From Pedobacter sandarakinus (lineage in GTDB: Bacteria > Bacteroidota > Bacteroidia > Sphingobacteriales > Sphingobacteriaceae): a stretch of DNA of 64,000 bases. Location of the stretch: assembly GCF_026240095.1 (NCBI RefSeq), contig NZ_JAPIVG010000001.1, positions 558,001-622,000 on the forward strand, written 5' to 3'. Shown piece by piece: positions 25,601 through 35,726 of this stretch (the first letter of the stretch is position 1; each line of letters opens with the position of its first letter). The notes under the pieces are model-generated. The model was not told the origin of the DNA. It ran no database searches and was given only the letters and a program-made list of their open reading frames with translations. The position numbers and the translations under genes are program-made.

Positions 25601-26989
25601 TTATTCAATTTTTTTCTTCTGCAGCTCTTCCCATTGTTTGGCGAAAGATTTATCCGCAACCTTTGGCATTTCGCGGTACTTTCCCCAACTTTTCTTGAAG
25701 AATGTTTTGAGCATGAAATTCTTAAATTTCCCGCCGAAAAAGTCCATCCATTTCCGCCTTTGCATCATGCTGTTAAACATACCCCAGCCTATTTCCTCTA
25801 CCTTGCCATTTTCATGTGCTGCAGCCGCATCTCGGCGGTTAAGCAATAACATTTTATGAATATCAATCTTCACCGGACAAACTTCAGAACACTTTCCACA
25901 AAGACTCGATGCATAGCTTAAGTGCTTAAATTCTTCCATTCCTTTCAAGTGCGGTGTAATTACTGAGCCAATTGGTCCGCTGTAAGTGGTATTATAAGTA
26001 TGTCCTCCAATATTTTTATAAACAGGACAGGCATTTAAACAAGCACCACAACGAATGCAATAAAGGCCCTGGCGCTGTTCTTTTTGCGCCAAGAGATTAG
26101 TGCGACCGTTATCTAGAAGGATTACGTACATTTCTTCTGGTCCGTCAGTTTCATTTGCCTGGCGTGGCCCGCTTAAAATACTGTTGTAAACGGTTAGGTT
26201 TTGGCCGGTTCCATGAGAGGCCAGCAAGGGCCAGAACAAATCTAAATCTGCCATAGATGGAATAACTTTCTCGATTCCAACAATGGCGATATGTATTTTT
26301 GGAAATGTAGTACTTAACCGAGCATTTCCTTCATTTTCTGTTAGTGCAATGCTCCCTGTATCAGCAATTAGAAAATTTCCTCCGCTAATGCCTACATCGG
26401 CTTTAAGGTATTTATCGCGAAGAAGTTCTCTTGCTTTTTGAACCAACTGCGGAGGAGTTGCATCCACTGGTGTTCCAAATTTTTCGTGGAAGAGTTTAGC
26501 AATATCCGTTGCACTTAAATGCATGGCCGGGGTAACAATGTGGTAAGGCGCCTGACCAAGCAACTGAACTATGTATTCGCCCAAGTCGCTTTCCAAAGAC
26601 TCAATTTGATTTTGTTCAAGAAACTCATTCAAATGAATTTCTTCGGTCGTCATTGATTTAGATTTGATGACCGTTTTGGCATTGTTACGTTTGATGATGT
26701 TGAGGATTTCTTGCTGTGCCTCCTCGGCGTCGTTTGCCCAAATTACTTTTCCGCCCCTGCGTTGAAAATTTGCCTCAAATTCAGGAAGAAATTTATCTAA
26801 ATTTTCCATCACACGCCACTTAACAACATGTGCCTTTTTTTTAGATGCCTCGAGGTTTTCGAACTTAGATAATCCTCTTGCTACAGCAACATCATATTTA
26901 CCAATATTGTAATTTATGGTTTTACGATGCGGTAAATCGAAAGCTCTTTCATCAGATTTTTCTAAAAATTCCTCGGCAGTCTTCATCAT
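25601..26989 (-). CDS. lutB: LutB-like iron-sulfur protein
   Basis: A 462-residue cytoplasmic protein: a LUD domain (about 60-290; TVIKSKSMTTEEIHLNEFLE, ISGGNFLIADTGSIALTENEGN) followed by two 4Fe-4S motifs, CIRCGACLNACP (Cys311/314/317/321) and LCGKCSEVCP (Cys364/367/371), then a helical C-terminus. This is the layout of LutB (YvfW) of the LutABC L-lactate oxidation complex. LutA and LutC are not next to it, which is unusual for the classical operon, so partners must lie elsewhere or it acts in another oxidation. The gene symbol is by homology only. A terminator-like hairpin at 27039-27066 belongs to the upstream M28 gene. Confidence 0.85.
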   Translation of the reverse strand: MMKTAEEFLEKSDERAFDLPHRKTINYNIGKYDVAVARGLSKFENLEASKKKAHVVKWRVMENLDKFLPEFEANFQRRGGKVIWANDAEEAQQEILNIIKRNNAKTVIKSKSMTTEEIHLNEFLEQNQIESLESDLGEYIVQLLGQAPYHIVTPAMHLSATDIAKLFHEKFGTPVDATPPQLVQKARELLRDKYLKADVGISGGNFLIADTGSIALTENEGNARLSTTFPKIHIAIVGIEKVIPSMADLDLFWPLLASHGTGQNLTVYNSILSGPRQANETDGPEEMYVILLDNGRTNLLAQKEQRQGLYCIRCGACLNACPVYKNIGGHTYNTTYSGPIGSVITPHLKGMEEFKHLSYASSLCGKCSEVCPVKIDIHKMLLLNRRDAAAAHENGKVEEIGWGMFNSMMQRRKWMDFFGGKFKNFMLKTFFKKSWGKYREMPKVADKSFAKQWEELQKKKIE

Positions 26990-27032
26990 ATTTCAAAGAT
27001 ATGAATTTCTATTGCCGACAAAAGTAATGTGC

Positions 27033-27066
27033 ATAAAAAAGCCTCCCATATTAATTTGGGAGGCTT
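27033..27066 (-). terminator. rho-independent terminator after the M28 peptidase gene
   Basis: On the minus strand AAGCCTCCCA and TGGGAGGCTT form a 10-bp stem around an eight-base AT loop, followed by TTTT. It lies 15 bp after the stop of the peptidase gene and separates it from lutB. Confidence 0.88.
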
Positions 27067-27081
27067 GAAATTTTTACTTTG

Positions 27082-28719
27082 TTATTTCTTTGGATTGCCT
27101 TTACCATCACGATCTATAGCCGGACGTTTTGCCCGATTGGCTAATTCCCATGCGGTGAAGTAGGTTAGCTTTGCTCTTTTGGTTAGCAGTGGGAAGTTGA
27201 TTTTGCTTACTTCGTCTCCTGGCCTGTGGTAATCTTGCTCTAACATTCCATCATAATAGAAAATAATTGGAATGCCTAATTTTGCAAAATTATAATGATC
27301 TGAACGGTAATAAATGCGATTTGTATCGTTCGGATCATCGTATTTATAATCTAGTTTCATTTTAGTATAAGTAGCGTTCACCTGTTCGCTTAGCATCCCT
27401 AGGTCACCACTTAGCATATTAGAACCTATCGAATAAATATAATTAGCCGAATCTGGTGTATTCAGGTACTCTTCTCCTGTACGGCCGATCATATCAGTAT
27501 TTAAATCTGCTATTGTATTTTCCACAGGAAAAACCGGATGTTGTGAGTACCAATCAGAACCCCATAAACCTTTTTCTTCCCCAACAACTGTCATGAAAAG
27601 AATGCTGCGTTTAGGGCCTTTACCCGCCTTTTTAGCATCAGTAAATGCTTTAGCCATTAGCAATACACCTGTTGTACCCGAGCCATCATCATCAGCACCA
27701 TTGTTAATCTTGTCCGGTCCTTCAACGTCTGGAGTAATACCAATATGGTCGTAGTGTCCTGTAAGGATCAATACTTCTTTTTTCAAAACAGGGTCGCTAC
27801 CTTCTAAATAACCTAAAACATTCTCACCACGTACAGCCGTACCTTTTTTCATGGCACTTGCCGAGATGGCAACGTTAAGCATTTGCGAAGCTGGTTTCAT
27901 GGTTTGCGTAACTTTCTGCTGGAAAGCTTCAACGGAAGTATTTGCACTTTTCAAAATTTCGTTTGCTGTAGCAGTCGAAATACTGATCAGCGTAAACGGC
28001 GTTTGTTTCTCCATACGCTCTACAACCTCCGCAGTTCTCATCACTACCTGTCCAGCTTCATAGCTAGCCTTACGCTCAGGAGATATATTATCAACTGTAG
28101 GATCTATTAAGATGACAGCCTTGGCTTTATTTTGTGTTAAATAACCGATCTTCTTTGCTCGGGCCATCATAGCAGCACGCCTGTCGGTTTTGTCTGTTGC
28201 TTTTGCAGTAGGATCCCCTAAAGCAAAAATCATCACTACTTTTCCTTCAACATTTAACCCATCATACTCATTGAAGCCATCTTTATTCATGCCATAACCA
28301 GCAAATACGATATCATCAGCGCTGAATGTAAAACCTTGCAACCCTACTGCACTACTGGTAACTAAATAGTCTTTATAAGCCTGTTTCGGCTGACCATTAA
28401 TTGTTAACATGCTCTCACTAATAGCGTAATTTGCCAAATCAATTTTCTGGAAGTATCCGCCATCTACAGGGCCTTTCAATCCTAAAGATTTAAAATAATC
28501 TCTGATATAATCTGCTGCCATCCATGCGCCCTTTTTTCCTGTTTCTCGACCTTCGTATGCATCAGATGCAAGTATCGAAAGGTGTTTGTAAGCATTATCT
28601 GGGTTAATGGCTTTACTAAATTTAACCGCATCTGGATTAGATTTAAGCGGTTTAACTTGAGCCCAGCAACTTGCGGTGAGCAGGGATGCTAAACTAATGG
28701 ATAAAAATTTTCTGTTCAT
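27082..28719 (-). CDS. secreted M28 family zinc peptidase with PA domain
   Basis: Exported aminopeptidase-like enzyme. I start it at 28719 (545 residues, MNRKFLSISLASLLTASCWA), which gives a clean signal peptide. The frame extends to 28797, but that part overlaps the end of rpiB and is not signal-like. An inserted PA-type region precedes the M28 core. Metal-ligand motifs follow in order: TGHYDHIG, NNGADDDGSGTTGVLLMA, VVGEEKGLWGSDWY, NTDMIGRTG, and YRSDHYNFAKLGIP. The Cys in LTASCWAQ could be a lipobox but fits poorly. It ends at a strong terminator and lies 31 bp after rpiB, so the two may share a transcript. Confidence 0.93.
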   Translation of the reverse strand: MNRKFLSISLASLLTASCWAQVKPLKSNPDAVKFSKAINPDNAYKHLSILASDAYEGRETGKKGAWMAADYIRDYFKSLGLKGPVDGGYFQKIDLANYAISESMLTINGQPKQAYKDYLVTSSAVGLQGFTFSADDIVFAGYGMNKDGFNEYDGLNVEGKVVMIFALGDPTAKATDKTDRRAAMMARAKKIGYLTQNKAKAVILIDPTVDNISPERKASYEAGQVVMRTAEVVERMEKQTPFTLISISTATANEILKSANTSVEAFQQKVTQTMKPASQMLNVAISASAMKKGTAVRGENVLGYLEGSDPVLKKEVLILTGHYDHIGITPDVEGPDKINNGADDDGSGTTGVLLMAKAFTDAKKAGKGPKRSILFMTVVGEEKGLWGSDWYSQHPVFPVENTIADLNTDMIGRTGEEYLNTPDSANYIYSIGSNMLSGDLGMLSEQVNATYTKMKLDYKYDDPNDTNRIYYRSDHYNFAKLGIPIIFYYDGMLEQDYHRPGDEVSKINFPLLTKRAKLTYFTAWELANRAKRPAIDRDGKGNPKK

Positions 28720-28750
28720 TGTATGGATAATAGTTAGTTTAAGTCTGCTT

Positions 28751-29194
28751 TTAACACGAAATTTTATCCACCCGGCTTTGGTGGCGACCGCCTTCAAACT
28801 CGGTATTTAAAAAGGTGGTTACGATTTCTTTAGCTTGCTCTTCTGAAACAAATCTGGCCGGGATACATAAAACATTAGCATTGTTATGTTTTCTTACCAA
28901 CGATGCAACTTCATTCTCCCAACATAAACCTGCCCTGATACCAGCATGCTTGTTAGCAGTTATGGCTACACCATTTGCAGACCCACAAAGGAGGATTCCA
29001 AATGTGCAGGTGCCATTTTCTACAGCGGCAGCCAATGGATGCGCAAAATCGGGATAGTCGACAGAGTCTAGCGAATGTGTACCGAAGTCTTTCACCGTGT
29101 ATTCAGATAAAAAATCTTTTAGTAATTCTTTATATGCATATCCAGCATGGTCGGCGCCAATAGCGATGGTGATCGTGTTCTCAGACATGTTCAA
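28751..29194 (-). CDS. rpiB: ribose-5-phosphate isomerase B
   Basis: Interconverts ribose-5-phosphate and ribulose-5-phosphate in the pentose phosphate pathway. The 147 residues are the complete RpiB/LacAB fold: IGADHAGYAYKE near the start, VDYPDFAHPLA, then ILLCGSANGVAITANKHAGIRAGLCW with the active-site Cys and anion-hole Gly/Ser, and HNNANVLCIPARF. Translation may begin at Met1 or at Met3 (29188). It lies 39 bp after tatC on the same strand, so tatC-rpiB-M28 may form one transcript. Confidence 0.96.
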   Translation of the reverse strand: MNMSENTITIAIGADHAGYAYKELLKDFLSEYTVKDFGTHSLDSVDYPDFAHPLAAAVENGTCTFGILLCGSANGVAITANKHAGIRAGLCWENEVASLVRKHNNANVLCIPARFVSEEQAKEIVTTFLNTEFEGGRHQSRVDKISC

Positions 29195-29233
29195 ATTTAT
29201 ATAGAATTCTAAACTCTGTGCGTAATGTTTTTG

Positions 29234-30115
29234 TTAGTTAGCATAGAAAGCCTTTTCTGCTTTCTTTTTCTTTTTCTCAATATATGCAGAAACGAAAATA
29301 CTTAACTCATATAGTAAGAAAAGTGGTGTAGCCACAATTAGCATGGTCATGATATCTGGCGTTGGAGTAACTATGGCAGCAATAATTAAGATAATAACTG
29401 CCGCATACCTTCTACTCGATCGCATCAATTTAGGTGTCATTAAGCCTAATTTAGATAAGATAAAAATGATGATAGGTAATTCGAAAATGATACCTGTTCC
29501 AAGTGTTAATGTTGCTACAGAAGATAAGTAAGAATCTACCGTGAAAGTATTTTTTATCTCTTCACTCACCGTATAACCTGTTAAAAAGTTAACAGATAGC
29601 GGACAAACTACAAAATAACCAAAAAGGATTCCGATGATAAAAAGTACTGATGCAAAAAATACGAAGCCACTTGCAGATTTGCGTTCATTTTCATGTAAGG
29701 CTGGCTTAATAAAGCGCCAAATCTCCCATAATAAATATGGAAAGCCTACCACAATACCACACATCACACAAACATTTAACTGTAGGTTAAACTGTCCGGC
29801 CATCTCGGTATTAATAATTTCACCATTAATCTTGGTGATACACATATCTTTTCCTAGAGATGGAAACTGTTCTACCAATTTACACATCATCCTGTAGGTC
29901 CAGAAATCAGGCTTTTTTGGTCCGAATATTATTTTATCTAAAATTTCTTCATTGAAATAAAAGGCAATGCCCGTAAAAACGGCAATGGCAATTACAGCTC
30001 TGATTAAATGTTTACGCAGTACATCAAGGTGATCAAAGAAAGACATTTCTGCCTCTAAGGTTGTACTTTTTTGTCCGATTGCTGTGGTAAGGGAAGTCTT
30101 TTTAGTGTCGCTCAT
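29234..30115 (-). CDS. tatC: Sec-independent protein translocase subunit TatC
   Basis: Polytopic core of the twin-arginine translocase that binds the RR signal peptide. The 293 residues have the amphipathic N-terminus EMSFFDHLDVLRKHLIRAVIA, whose FxxHLxxLRxxL pattern is the family signature. Six transmembrane helices follow, including WRFIKPALHENERKSASGF and IIFELPIIIFILSKLGLM with the conserved Glu and Pro. A lysine-rich tail ends it. TatA/B is not encoded in the window. A perfect 10-bp hairpin with a T tract sits only 13 bp upstream of the ATG, so expression may depend on terminator read-through. Confidence 0.96.
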   Translation of the reverse strand: MSDTKKTSLTTAIGQKSTTLEAEMSFFDHLDVLRKHLIRAVIAIAVFTGIAFYFNEEILDKIIFGPKKPDFWTYRMMCKLVEQFPSLGKDMCITKINGEIINTEMAGQFNLQLNVCVMCGIVVGFPYLLWEIWRFIKPALHENERKSASGFVFFASVLFIIGILFGYFVVCPLSVNFLTGYTVSEEIKNTFTVDSYLSSVATLTLGTGIIFELPIIIFILSKLGLMTPKLMRSSRRYAAVIILIIAAIVTPTPDIMTMLIVATPLFLLYELSIFVSAYIEKKKKKAEKAFYAN

Positions 30116-30118
30116 GTT

Positions 30119-30156
30119 GAAAACAAAAATACCATTCTAAATGAATAGAATGGTAT
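30119..30156 (-). terminator. intrinsic terminator abutting the tatC start codon
   Basis: On the minus strand ATACCATTCT and AGAATGGTAT form a perfect 10-bp stem around an eight-base loop, followed by TTTTTGTTTTC and then the tatC ATG. It could end the upstream lipoprotein transcript or attenuate tatC. The stem is AT-rich, so its efficiency is uncertain. Confidence 0.6.
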
Positions 30157-30219
30157 CTACGTGTTAAATATAGAAATAGTTTATGTTATTATCAGAAAAC
30201 AGACAAAAATCAATGTTGC

Positions 30220-31431
30220 CTATTTTGCAACTTTAATGAAACTTAACTGTGTTAAGCTTGCAGCATTATTGTAGCTATATTGATAAACGCCATCTTCCCC
30301 AGTGACAATGAGCGATTTAGGACCAGCGATAACATCAAAACTTTTTACATTGCTGATATGCTGAAGCATGTTATTGCCAATTTTATTTTTATCTGCGATG
30401 GAAAAACTTTTCAAACCGAAACTGCCCTCACATAAGAAAAGGTGATCGCCGCTAATACTTAAACCATGTGGATTTTGCATGGCAAACACAGCTACTTGCT
30501 TTGGTTTGGCAGGATCTTCAATATCCAAGACTTCCAATTGGTTAACCGCCTGTCTGCAAAAGTTACCTGTTCGCAGGGTTACATAAGCATAGCGCCCTTC
30601 TACTACCACCGGGTCGCAAGCGAAAACATGGCTATAGGTGGATAGCTTTACCGGATTAGCAGGATCTGCAGCATTAAAAATGTGCATTCCGTTATTGGTT
30701 CCAATAAACAACTTATTCTCATAAGGAAAAATGGTTTCCACACCCCAACCTAAATTAATGGTTTTAATAAATGATGGATTGGCAGCTGACTTTACATCAA
30801 ACAAGCTTAAATCTGACATGCCAACGGTATAGAGATAGTCGTTAAGCAATGTAAACCGGGCCATCGAACCACCTTGACCAGAAGAACCGCCTTGAGATGA
30901 AGAACTGTAACTACTTACTGATGCATCCTCATACATGACTCCTTTTCTATATTGTTGCTTTTTAACGATTGTATCTTTCTTTATGTACAGATACTTTTCC
31001 ATACTGGGCAGGTACATTTGCCTGAAAACATCCTTTACTCGTTTAACCTGTACAATATTCTGCATGTTTGATAAATCGAAGGCTAAAAGATCTACAAAGC
31101 TATCGGCATATAAGATATTGTTTCTGATAGCCAAATCTACATTGCCCGGAACTTGCAGGAATGCAGCATTTACCGGCGCACTCGGGTTACCATTATTGTA
31201 GATATGGATTCCTTCTCCAGGCTCATTGATAAATAGGTAATTATTATAAATGTAGATTTTCCCCGATGCTTTTGCTGCAATAGGCTTTGTTACACCAACT
31301 GGCAAAGCACGCATCTGTTCAAGCGTGATCGGTTTGTAAATGGTTATTTTCTCATAGTCATCTTTCTCACAGCTGGTAAAAAAGGTAATTGACAACAAAA
31401 GTAAAAGTACGTTAAATAGATTTTTATTCAT
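30220..31431 (-). CDS. LVIVD-repeat surface lipoprotein
   Basis: A 403-residue lipoprotein. I take the ATG at 31431, which gives the lipoprotein signal MNKNLFNVLLLLLSITFFTSC with Cys21 as the lipidated residue; the frame extends 13 codons further upstream without a signal. The body contains beta-propeller-like LVIVD repeats (GIHIYNNGNPSAPVNAAF, LSLFDVKSAANPSFIKTINL, GMHIFNAADPANPVKLSTY, LEVLDIEDPAKPKQVAVF, LKSFSIADKNKIG). A Ser/Gly-rich loop (SSYSSSSQGGSSGQGGS) interrupts the propeller at about 180-195. Probably outer-membrane or surface located; function unknown. Confidence 0.87.
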   Translation of the reverse strand: MNKNLFNVLLLLLSITFFTSCEKDDYEKITIYKPITLEQMRALPVGVTKPIAAKASGKIYIYNNYLFINEPGEGIHIYNNGNPSAPVNAAFLQVPGNVDLAIRNNILYADSFVDLLAFDLSNMQNIVQVKRVKDVFRQMYLPSMEKYLYIKKDTIVKKQQYRKGVMYEDASVSSYSSSSQGGSSGQGGSMARFTLLNDYLYTVGMSDLSLFDVKSAANPSFIKTINLGWGVETIFPYENKLFIGTNNGMHIFNAADPANPVKLSTYSHVFACDPVVVEGRYAYVTLRTGNFCRQAVNQLEVLDIEDPAKPKQVAVFAMQNPHGLSISGDHLFLCEGSFGLKSFSIADKNKIGNNMLQHISNVKSFDVIAGPKSLIVTGEDGVYQYSYNNAASLTQLSFIKVAK

Positions 31432-31553
31432 GGTTAGGTTTTTTGCTTTCAAAACGATCGTTACAAGCAAAACGCTACAAGATAGTGAATTATATTTTCC
31501 AGGGGGAAAACATCGATGAATGATCGCTGCGGAATTTTAAATCAAAATTTGCC

Positions 31554-31587
31554 AAAAAAAAAGCTACCCAAAATGTGGATAGCTTTT
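31554..31587 (-). terminator. terminator of the fatty-acid operon after accC
   Basis: On the minus strand AAAAGCTA and TAGCTTTT (extended by CC/GG) form a stem followed by a run of T's, 19 bp after the accC stop. Confidence 0.8.
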
Positions 31588-31605
31588 AATTATGAGCATA
31601 AGAGA

Positions 31606-32949
31606 TTACCCTTCGGCAAACTCGAATGTTTCCATAAATTTCGTGGTGAAGTTCCCAGCCCTAAAGTTCGGATCTTTCATCAACTGTAAATGGAAAGGAA
31701 TAGTTGTTTTCACGCCTTCTATTACAAATTCTCCCAAAGCACGCTCCATGGTGCAAATGGCCTCTTCGCGGGTTTGCGCAACACAAATTAGCTTTGCAAT
31801 CATCGAATCGTAGTTTGAAGGAATCGAATATCCTGCGTAAACATGCGTATCTACACGTACACCATGACCACCCGGAGAATGGAAATTGGTAATTTTACCT
31901 GGCGATGGACGGAAATTATTTGCTGGATCTTCTGCATTGATACGGCACTCAATCGCGTGCATGTCTGGGAAATAATTTTTTCCTGATATCGGAATTCCTG
32001 CAGCAACTTTAATTTGTTCTTTGATTAAATCGAAATTAATTACCTCTTCCGTTACCGGGTGCTCTACCTGAATTCTGGTGTTCATTTCCATGAAATAAAA
32101 GTTGCGGTGTTTATCAACCAAGAATTCGATAGTACCAGCACCTTCATAATTTACAGCTTGCGCACCTTTAATTGCGGCCTCGCCCATTCTAACACGAAGT
32201 TCCTCAGTCATAAATGGCGACGGAGATTCCTCTACCAATTTCTGGTGGCGACGTTGAATAGAACAATCACGCTCTGATAGATGGCAAGCTTTGCCAAACT
32301 GATCGCCAATAATTTGAATTTCAATGTGGCGAGGATCTTCGATATATTTTTCTAAATATAAACCATCGTTACCGAAAGCGGCACCAGATTCCTGGCGGGC
32401 ACTGTCCCATGCGTTTTCAAAATCTTCATCTTTCCAAACTACACGCATACCACGGCCACCACCGCCAGCAGTAGCTTTCAAGATTACCGGATACCCCATT
32501 TCATTGGCAATACCAATACCTTCCTTAACGCTGGTAAGTAAGCCCTCTGAACCCGGAATAGTAGGTACACCTGCTATTTTCATGGTTTCTTTTGCTGAGG
32601 CTTTATCGCCCATTCCATTGATTTGCTCTGGTGTAGCGCCGATAAACTTGATGTTATATTCGCGGCAAATATTAGAAAACTTGGCATTTTCAGACAAGAA
32701 ACCATATCCCGGGTGTATCGCATCGGCATTCGTTAATTCTGCAGCCGATATAATATTAGGGATATTTAAATAAGAGTCTTTACTTGGAGGAGGGCCAATA
32801 CAAACAGCCTCATCAGCAAAACGTACGTGCAAACTTTCGCGATCTGCGGTAGAATAAACTGCAACAGTTTTGATGCCCATTTCCTTACAGGTACGTATAA
32901 TTCGCAAAGCGATTTCGCCCCTGTTGGCAATTAGTATTTTTTTAAACAT
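31606..32949 (-). CDS. accC: acetyl-CoA carboxylase biotin carboxylase subunit
   Basis: ATP-grasp enzyme that carboxylates biotin on AccB in the first step of fatty-acid synthesis. The 447 residues start [20 protein letters not shown]. They include the Gly-rich ATP loop [31 protein letters not shown], and the active-site [16 protein letters not shown]. Length and motifs match AccC of other bacteria. It is the last gene of the DUF177-rpmF-plsX-fabH-accB-accC series and ends at a terminator. The carboxyltransferase genes accA and accD are not in the window. Confidence 0.97.
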   Translation of the reverse strand: MFKKILIANRGEIALRIIRTCKEMGIKTVAVYSTADRESLHVRFADEAVCIGPPPSKDSYLNIPNIISAAELTNADAIHPGYGFLSENAKFSNICREYNIKFIGATPEQINGMGDKASAKETMKIAGVPTIPGSEGLLTSVKEGIGIANEMGYPVILKATAGGGGRGMRVVWKDEDFENAWDSARQESGAAFGNDGLYLEKYIEDPRHIEIQIIGDQFGKACHLSERDCSIQRRHQKLVEESPSPFMTEELRVRMGEAAIKGAQAVNYEGAGTIEFLVDKHRNFYFMEMNTRIQVEHPVTEEVINFDLIKEQIKVAAGIPISGKNYFPDMHAIECRINAEDPANNFRPSPGKITNFHSPGGHGVRVDTHVYAGYSIPSNYDSMIAKLICVAQTREEAICTMERALGEFVIEGVKTTIPFHLQLMKDPNFRAGNFTTKFMETFEFAEG

Positions 32950-33011
32950 AATTTTTCCTTTTCGTCTCTATTTCAAAATAGTATTATGCAACCTTTGCTG
33001 CATTATTTAAA

Positions 33012-33038
33012 AAAGAAGACCCTGAGGCTAATTCAGGG
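33012..33038 (-). terminator. hairpin with T tract between accB and accC
   Basis: On the minus strand CCCTGA and TCAGGG form a six-bp stem with a seven-base loop followed by TCTTCTTTTTT. It lies just after accB and 62 bp before accC, inside the operon, so it may reduce accC expression relative to accB. The stem is short. Confidence 0.45.
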
Positions 33039-33057
33039 CGACGGACATGTTTTATAA

Positions 33058-33534
33058 TTAAATTGGTTCTACTAAAAATAACGGTTGATCGTACTCTACC
33101 GGAGATGCATTATCTACCAAAATTTTAACGATGCGACCAGATACTTCACTTTCGATTTCGTTAAAAAGTTTCATCGCTTCGATGATACATACCACTTTAC
33201 CTGTGCTAATTTCATCGCCAACGTTTACAAATACTGGCTTATCAGGACTTGATGAACGGTAGAAAGTACCAATCATTGGAGACTTAACAGTAATGTATTT
33301 AGAAGTATCTTCTGCGGCAGGTACAGCTGGTGTAGCGGCAACTGGTGCAGTAGGAGCCGTGGCCACTGGTGCTGCTGCCTGCACAAGAGGTGCTTGTGGT
33401 ACGGTGGCATGCACAACGGTTGGTGCCTGGTTTGTTTTAATCGTAATCTTGAAGTTTTCTTGCTCTATAGCAACTTCGTTTACTCCAGAACGAGAAACAA
33501 ATTTAATCAGTTCCTGTATTTGTTTGATATCCAT
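33058..33534 (-). CDS. accB: acetyl-CoA carboxylase biotin carboxyl carrier protein
   Basis: Carries biotin between AccC and the carboxyltransferase. The 158 residues have the N-terminal helix [17 protein letters not shown], a flexible Ala/Pro/Val/Thr-rich linker (about 38-74), and the biotinyl domain [20 protein letters not shown]...[12 protein letters not shown], with the biotinylated Lys at 122. It lies between fabH and accC on the same strand, in the usual acc order. Confidence 0.97.
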   Translation of the reverse strand: MDIKQIQELIKFVSRSGVNEVAIEQENFKITIKTNQAPTVVHATVPQAPLVQAAAPVATAPTAPVAATPAVPAAEDTSKYITVKSPMIGTFYRSSSPDKPVFVNVGDEISTGKVVCIIEAMKLFNEIESEVSGRIVKILVDNASPVEYDQPLFLVEPI

Positions 33535-33676
33535 TTTTTAATCCTTGTTATGTAAAAAATAGTGTATAATGAATTAACTAAGTTATACTTTTTTTGTTTT
33601 AAATGATAAAGTAAATAGTGGCGTTGAAACGGGTGTATCCAAATCGTTAAGTGCGGATTTTCACTCGACTACCATA

Positions 33677-34678
33677 TTACTCTTGAGTATCGTAAGCCCA
33701 TTTCAGGTATATCGAACCCCAGGTAAAGCCTCCACCAAAAGCAGCAAGCACAATATTGTCTCCTTTTTTCAATTTGCCTTCCCATTCCCATAAACACAGT
33801 GGAATAGTTCCGTTGGTTGTATTTCCGTAGCGCTCAATGTTGATCATTACCTTATCGGTTGTAACACCCATCCGGTTCGCCGTAGCATCAATGATACGCT
33901 TATTGGCCTGGTGTGGCACTAACCATGCAACATCATCGGCAGTTAAGCCATTACGTTCCATAATTTCTGCAGCTACATCTGCCATATTAGTAACTGCAAA
34001 TTTAAACACCGTGGGCCCTTCTTGATGAGCAAAATGTTCCCTGGCGTCGATGGTTTCATGCGTTGCAGGCTTAACAGAACCACCTGCCTTCATACCCAAG
34101 AAATCTCTTCCAGAGCCATCAGTTCTTAAAATAGAATCTTGAATTCCAAAACCTTCTTCATTTGGCTCTAACAATGCGCATCCGCAACCATCGCCAAAAA
34201 TAATACAAGTTGTACGGTCTTCATAATTGATAATAGATGACATTTTATCGCCACCAACTACCAACACTTTTTTATGTCTGCCAGATTCGATGAAAGATGC
34301 ACCGGTAGAAAGGCCAAAAATAAAACCTGAACATGCCGCCTGCAAATCCCAACCCCAGGCATTTGTTGCGCCAATTTTATCAGCTAAAACATTAGCTGTG
34401 GCCGGAAAGGTAAAATCTGGTGTGGTGGTACAAAAAATGATAAGTTCGATTTCTTTAGCATCGATACCTCTTTTTTTAAGGAGACCATTTACAGCATGCA
34501 CCGCCATATCTGATGTACCTAAACCCTCGCCTTTTAAAACTCTACGCTCTTTAATTCCTGTTCTGCTTGTAATCCACTCATCAGAAGTATCTACAATGGT
34601 TTCTAACTCTGCATTAGTTAGCACATAGTCGGGAACGTAACCATTTACTGCTGTAATAGCAGCGTGAATTTTACTCAT
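33677..34678 (-). CDS. fabH: beta-ketoacyl-ACP synthase III
   Basis: Initiates fatty-acid elongation by condensing an acyl-CoA starter with malonyl-ACP. The 333 residues contain the thiolase-fold catalytic triad in its motifs: [13 protein letters not shown] (Cys116), VPHQANKRI (His) and [15 protein letters not shown] (Asn). The typical N-terminus [15 protein letters not shown] and TRTGIKERR are present. It lies 7 bp after plsX, probably translationally linked. Bacteroidota often use branched starters; starter specificity cannot be read here. Confidence 0.97.
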   Translation of the reverse strand: MSKIHAAITAVNGYVPDYVLTNAELETIVDTSDEWITSRTGIKERRVLKGEGLGTSDMAVHAVNGLLKKRGIDAKEIELIIFCTTTPDFTFPATANVLADKIGATNAWGWDLQAACSGFIFGLSTGASFIESGRHKKVLVVGGDKMSSIINYEDRTTCIIFGDGCGCALLEPNEEGFGIQDSILRTDGSGRDFLGMKAGGSVKPATHETIDAREHFAHQEGPTVFKFAVTNMADVAAEIMERNGLTADDVAWLVPHQANKRIIDATANRMGVTTDKVMINIERYGNTTNGTIPLCLWEWEGKLKKGDNIVLAAFGGGFTWGSIYLKWAYDTQE

Positions 34679-34685
34679 TTTAAAA

Positions 34686-35624
34686 TTATTTAAATGCCAT
34701 TCTAATTTTCTCTACTAACCCAGTGGTGATCATCTCTCTTGATTGAAGAACCATATTTTTAACGGCTAAAGGACTGGAAATTCCATGTCCGATAACCACA
34801 GGAGCATTCACGCCAAGCACCGGGCTACCGCCATACTGCTCGTAATTGAAACGGTCGAAAAATTCATCCTTAAATCCCTTTTTAATTGTTAATACGTAAA
34901 ACGACTCTGCCAGTTTAAGCATTACGTTTCCAGTAAAACCATCACAAACAATTACATCGGCCTTGTCGTTAAATAAATCTCTACCTTCTACATTTCCAAC
35001 GAAGTTAAAGAGCGCTGTTTCTTTCATTAAAGGGAACGTAGCCATACTAAGCATATTGCCTTTTTCATCTTCTTCACCAATATTCATTAAAGCCACTTTA
35101 GGGCTATTTACATGCAGTAAATTTTCTGCATACAAACTGCCCAGTACGCCAAATTGCAATAAAATATCGGGTTTGCAGTCGGCATTGGCGCCAACATCTA
35201 AGAGAAGGCCAGTACCGCCTTTAATTTTTGGAAGAATTGTACACAAACAAGGGCGGATAATGCCCGGAATGGTTTTAACGCTAAAAACAGCGCCAACCAA
35301 CATAGCGCCAGAATTACCTGCACTCGCAAAGGCATCAATTTTACCTTCTTTTAAAAGGTTAAATCCAACGGCTATGCTCGAATTTGGTTTCTGAACTATT
35401 GCTTTTGTGGGATGTTCGCCCATACCAATAACTTCATCAGTATGAACGTATTCAAAATGATCCGGATTAAAGCCTTCTTCTGCAAGAATGGGTTTAATCT
35501 GTTCGGTATCGCCGATAAGCACCAAGTGCTCTCCGGGGTTTAGCGATTGATGAGCAGCTATTGCTCCCAAAACAATTGCTTTGGGAGCATAGTCTCCGCC
35601 CATTATGTCGAGGCCTATTTTCAT
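34686..35624 (-). CDS. plsX: phosphate acyltransferase PlsX
   Basis: Converts acyl-ACP to acyl-phosphate for phosphatidic acid synthesis. The 312 residues begin [19 protein letters not shown] and contain [40 protein letters not shown] and [17 protein letters not shown], the standard signatures. It is slightly short relative to the usual 330-345 residues, mostly at the C-terminus (ending [11 protein letters not shown]). It lies between rpmF and fabH, the classical arrangement. Confidence 0.97.
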   Translation of the reverse strand: MKIGLDIMGGDYAPKAIVLGAIAAHQSLNPGEHLVLIGDTEQIKPILAEEGFNPDHFEYVHTDEVIGMGEHPTKAIVQKPNSSIAVGFNLLKEGKIDAFASAGNSGAMLVGAVFSVKTIPGIIRPCLCTILPKIKGGTGLLLDVGANADCKPDILLQFGVLGSLYAENLLHVNSPKVALMNIGEEDEKGNMLSMATFPLMKETALFNFVGNVEGRDLFNDKADVIVCDGFTGNVMLKLAESFYVLTIKKGFKDEFFDRFNYEQYGGSPVLGVNAPVVIGHGISSPLAVKNMVLQSREMITTGLVEKIRMAFK

Positions 35625-35726
35625 AGAAAAAATCTGTTTGTGTTAAGATTAGGTTCAATCCTAAAATTTTCAGTTGACTAAGGTATGACTAAAGCCGCTG
35701 AAAACACAAACAATTTTTTAAGAAAA

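Noticed and set aside
32324..32773. 149-residue plus-strand frame in accC
   Set aside because: Antisense shadow of biotin carboxylase.
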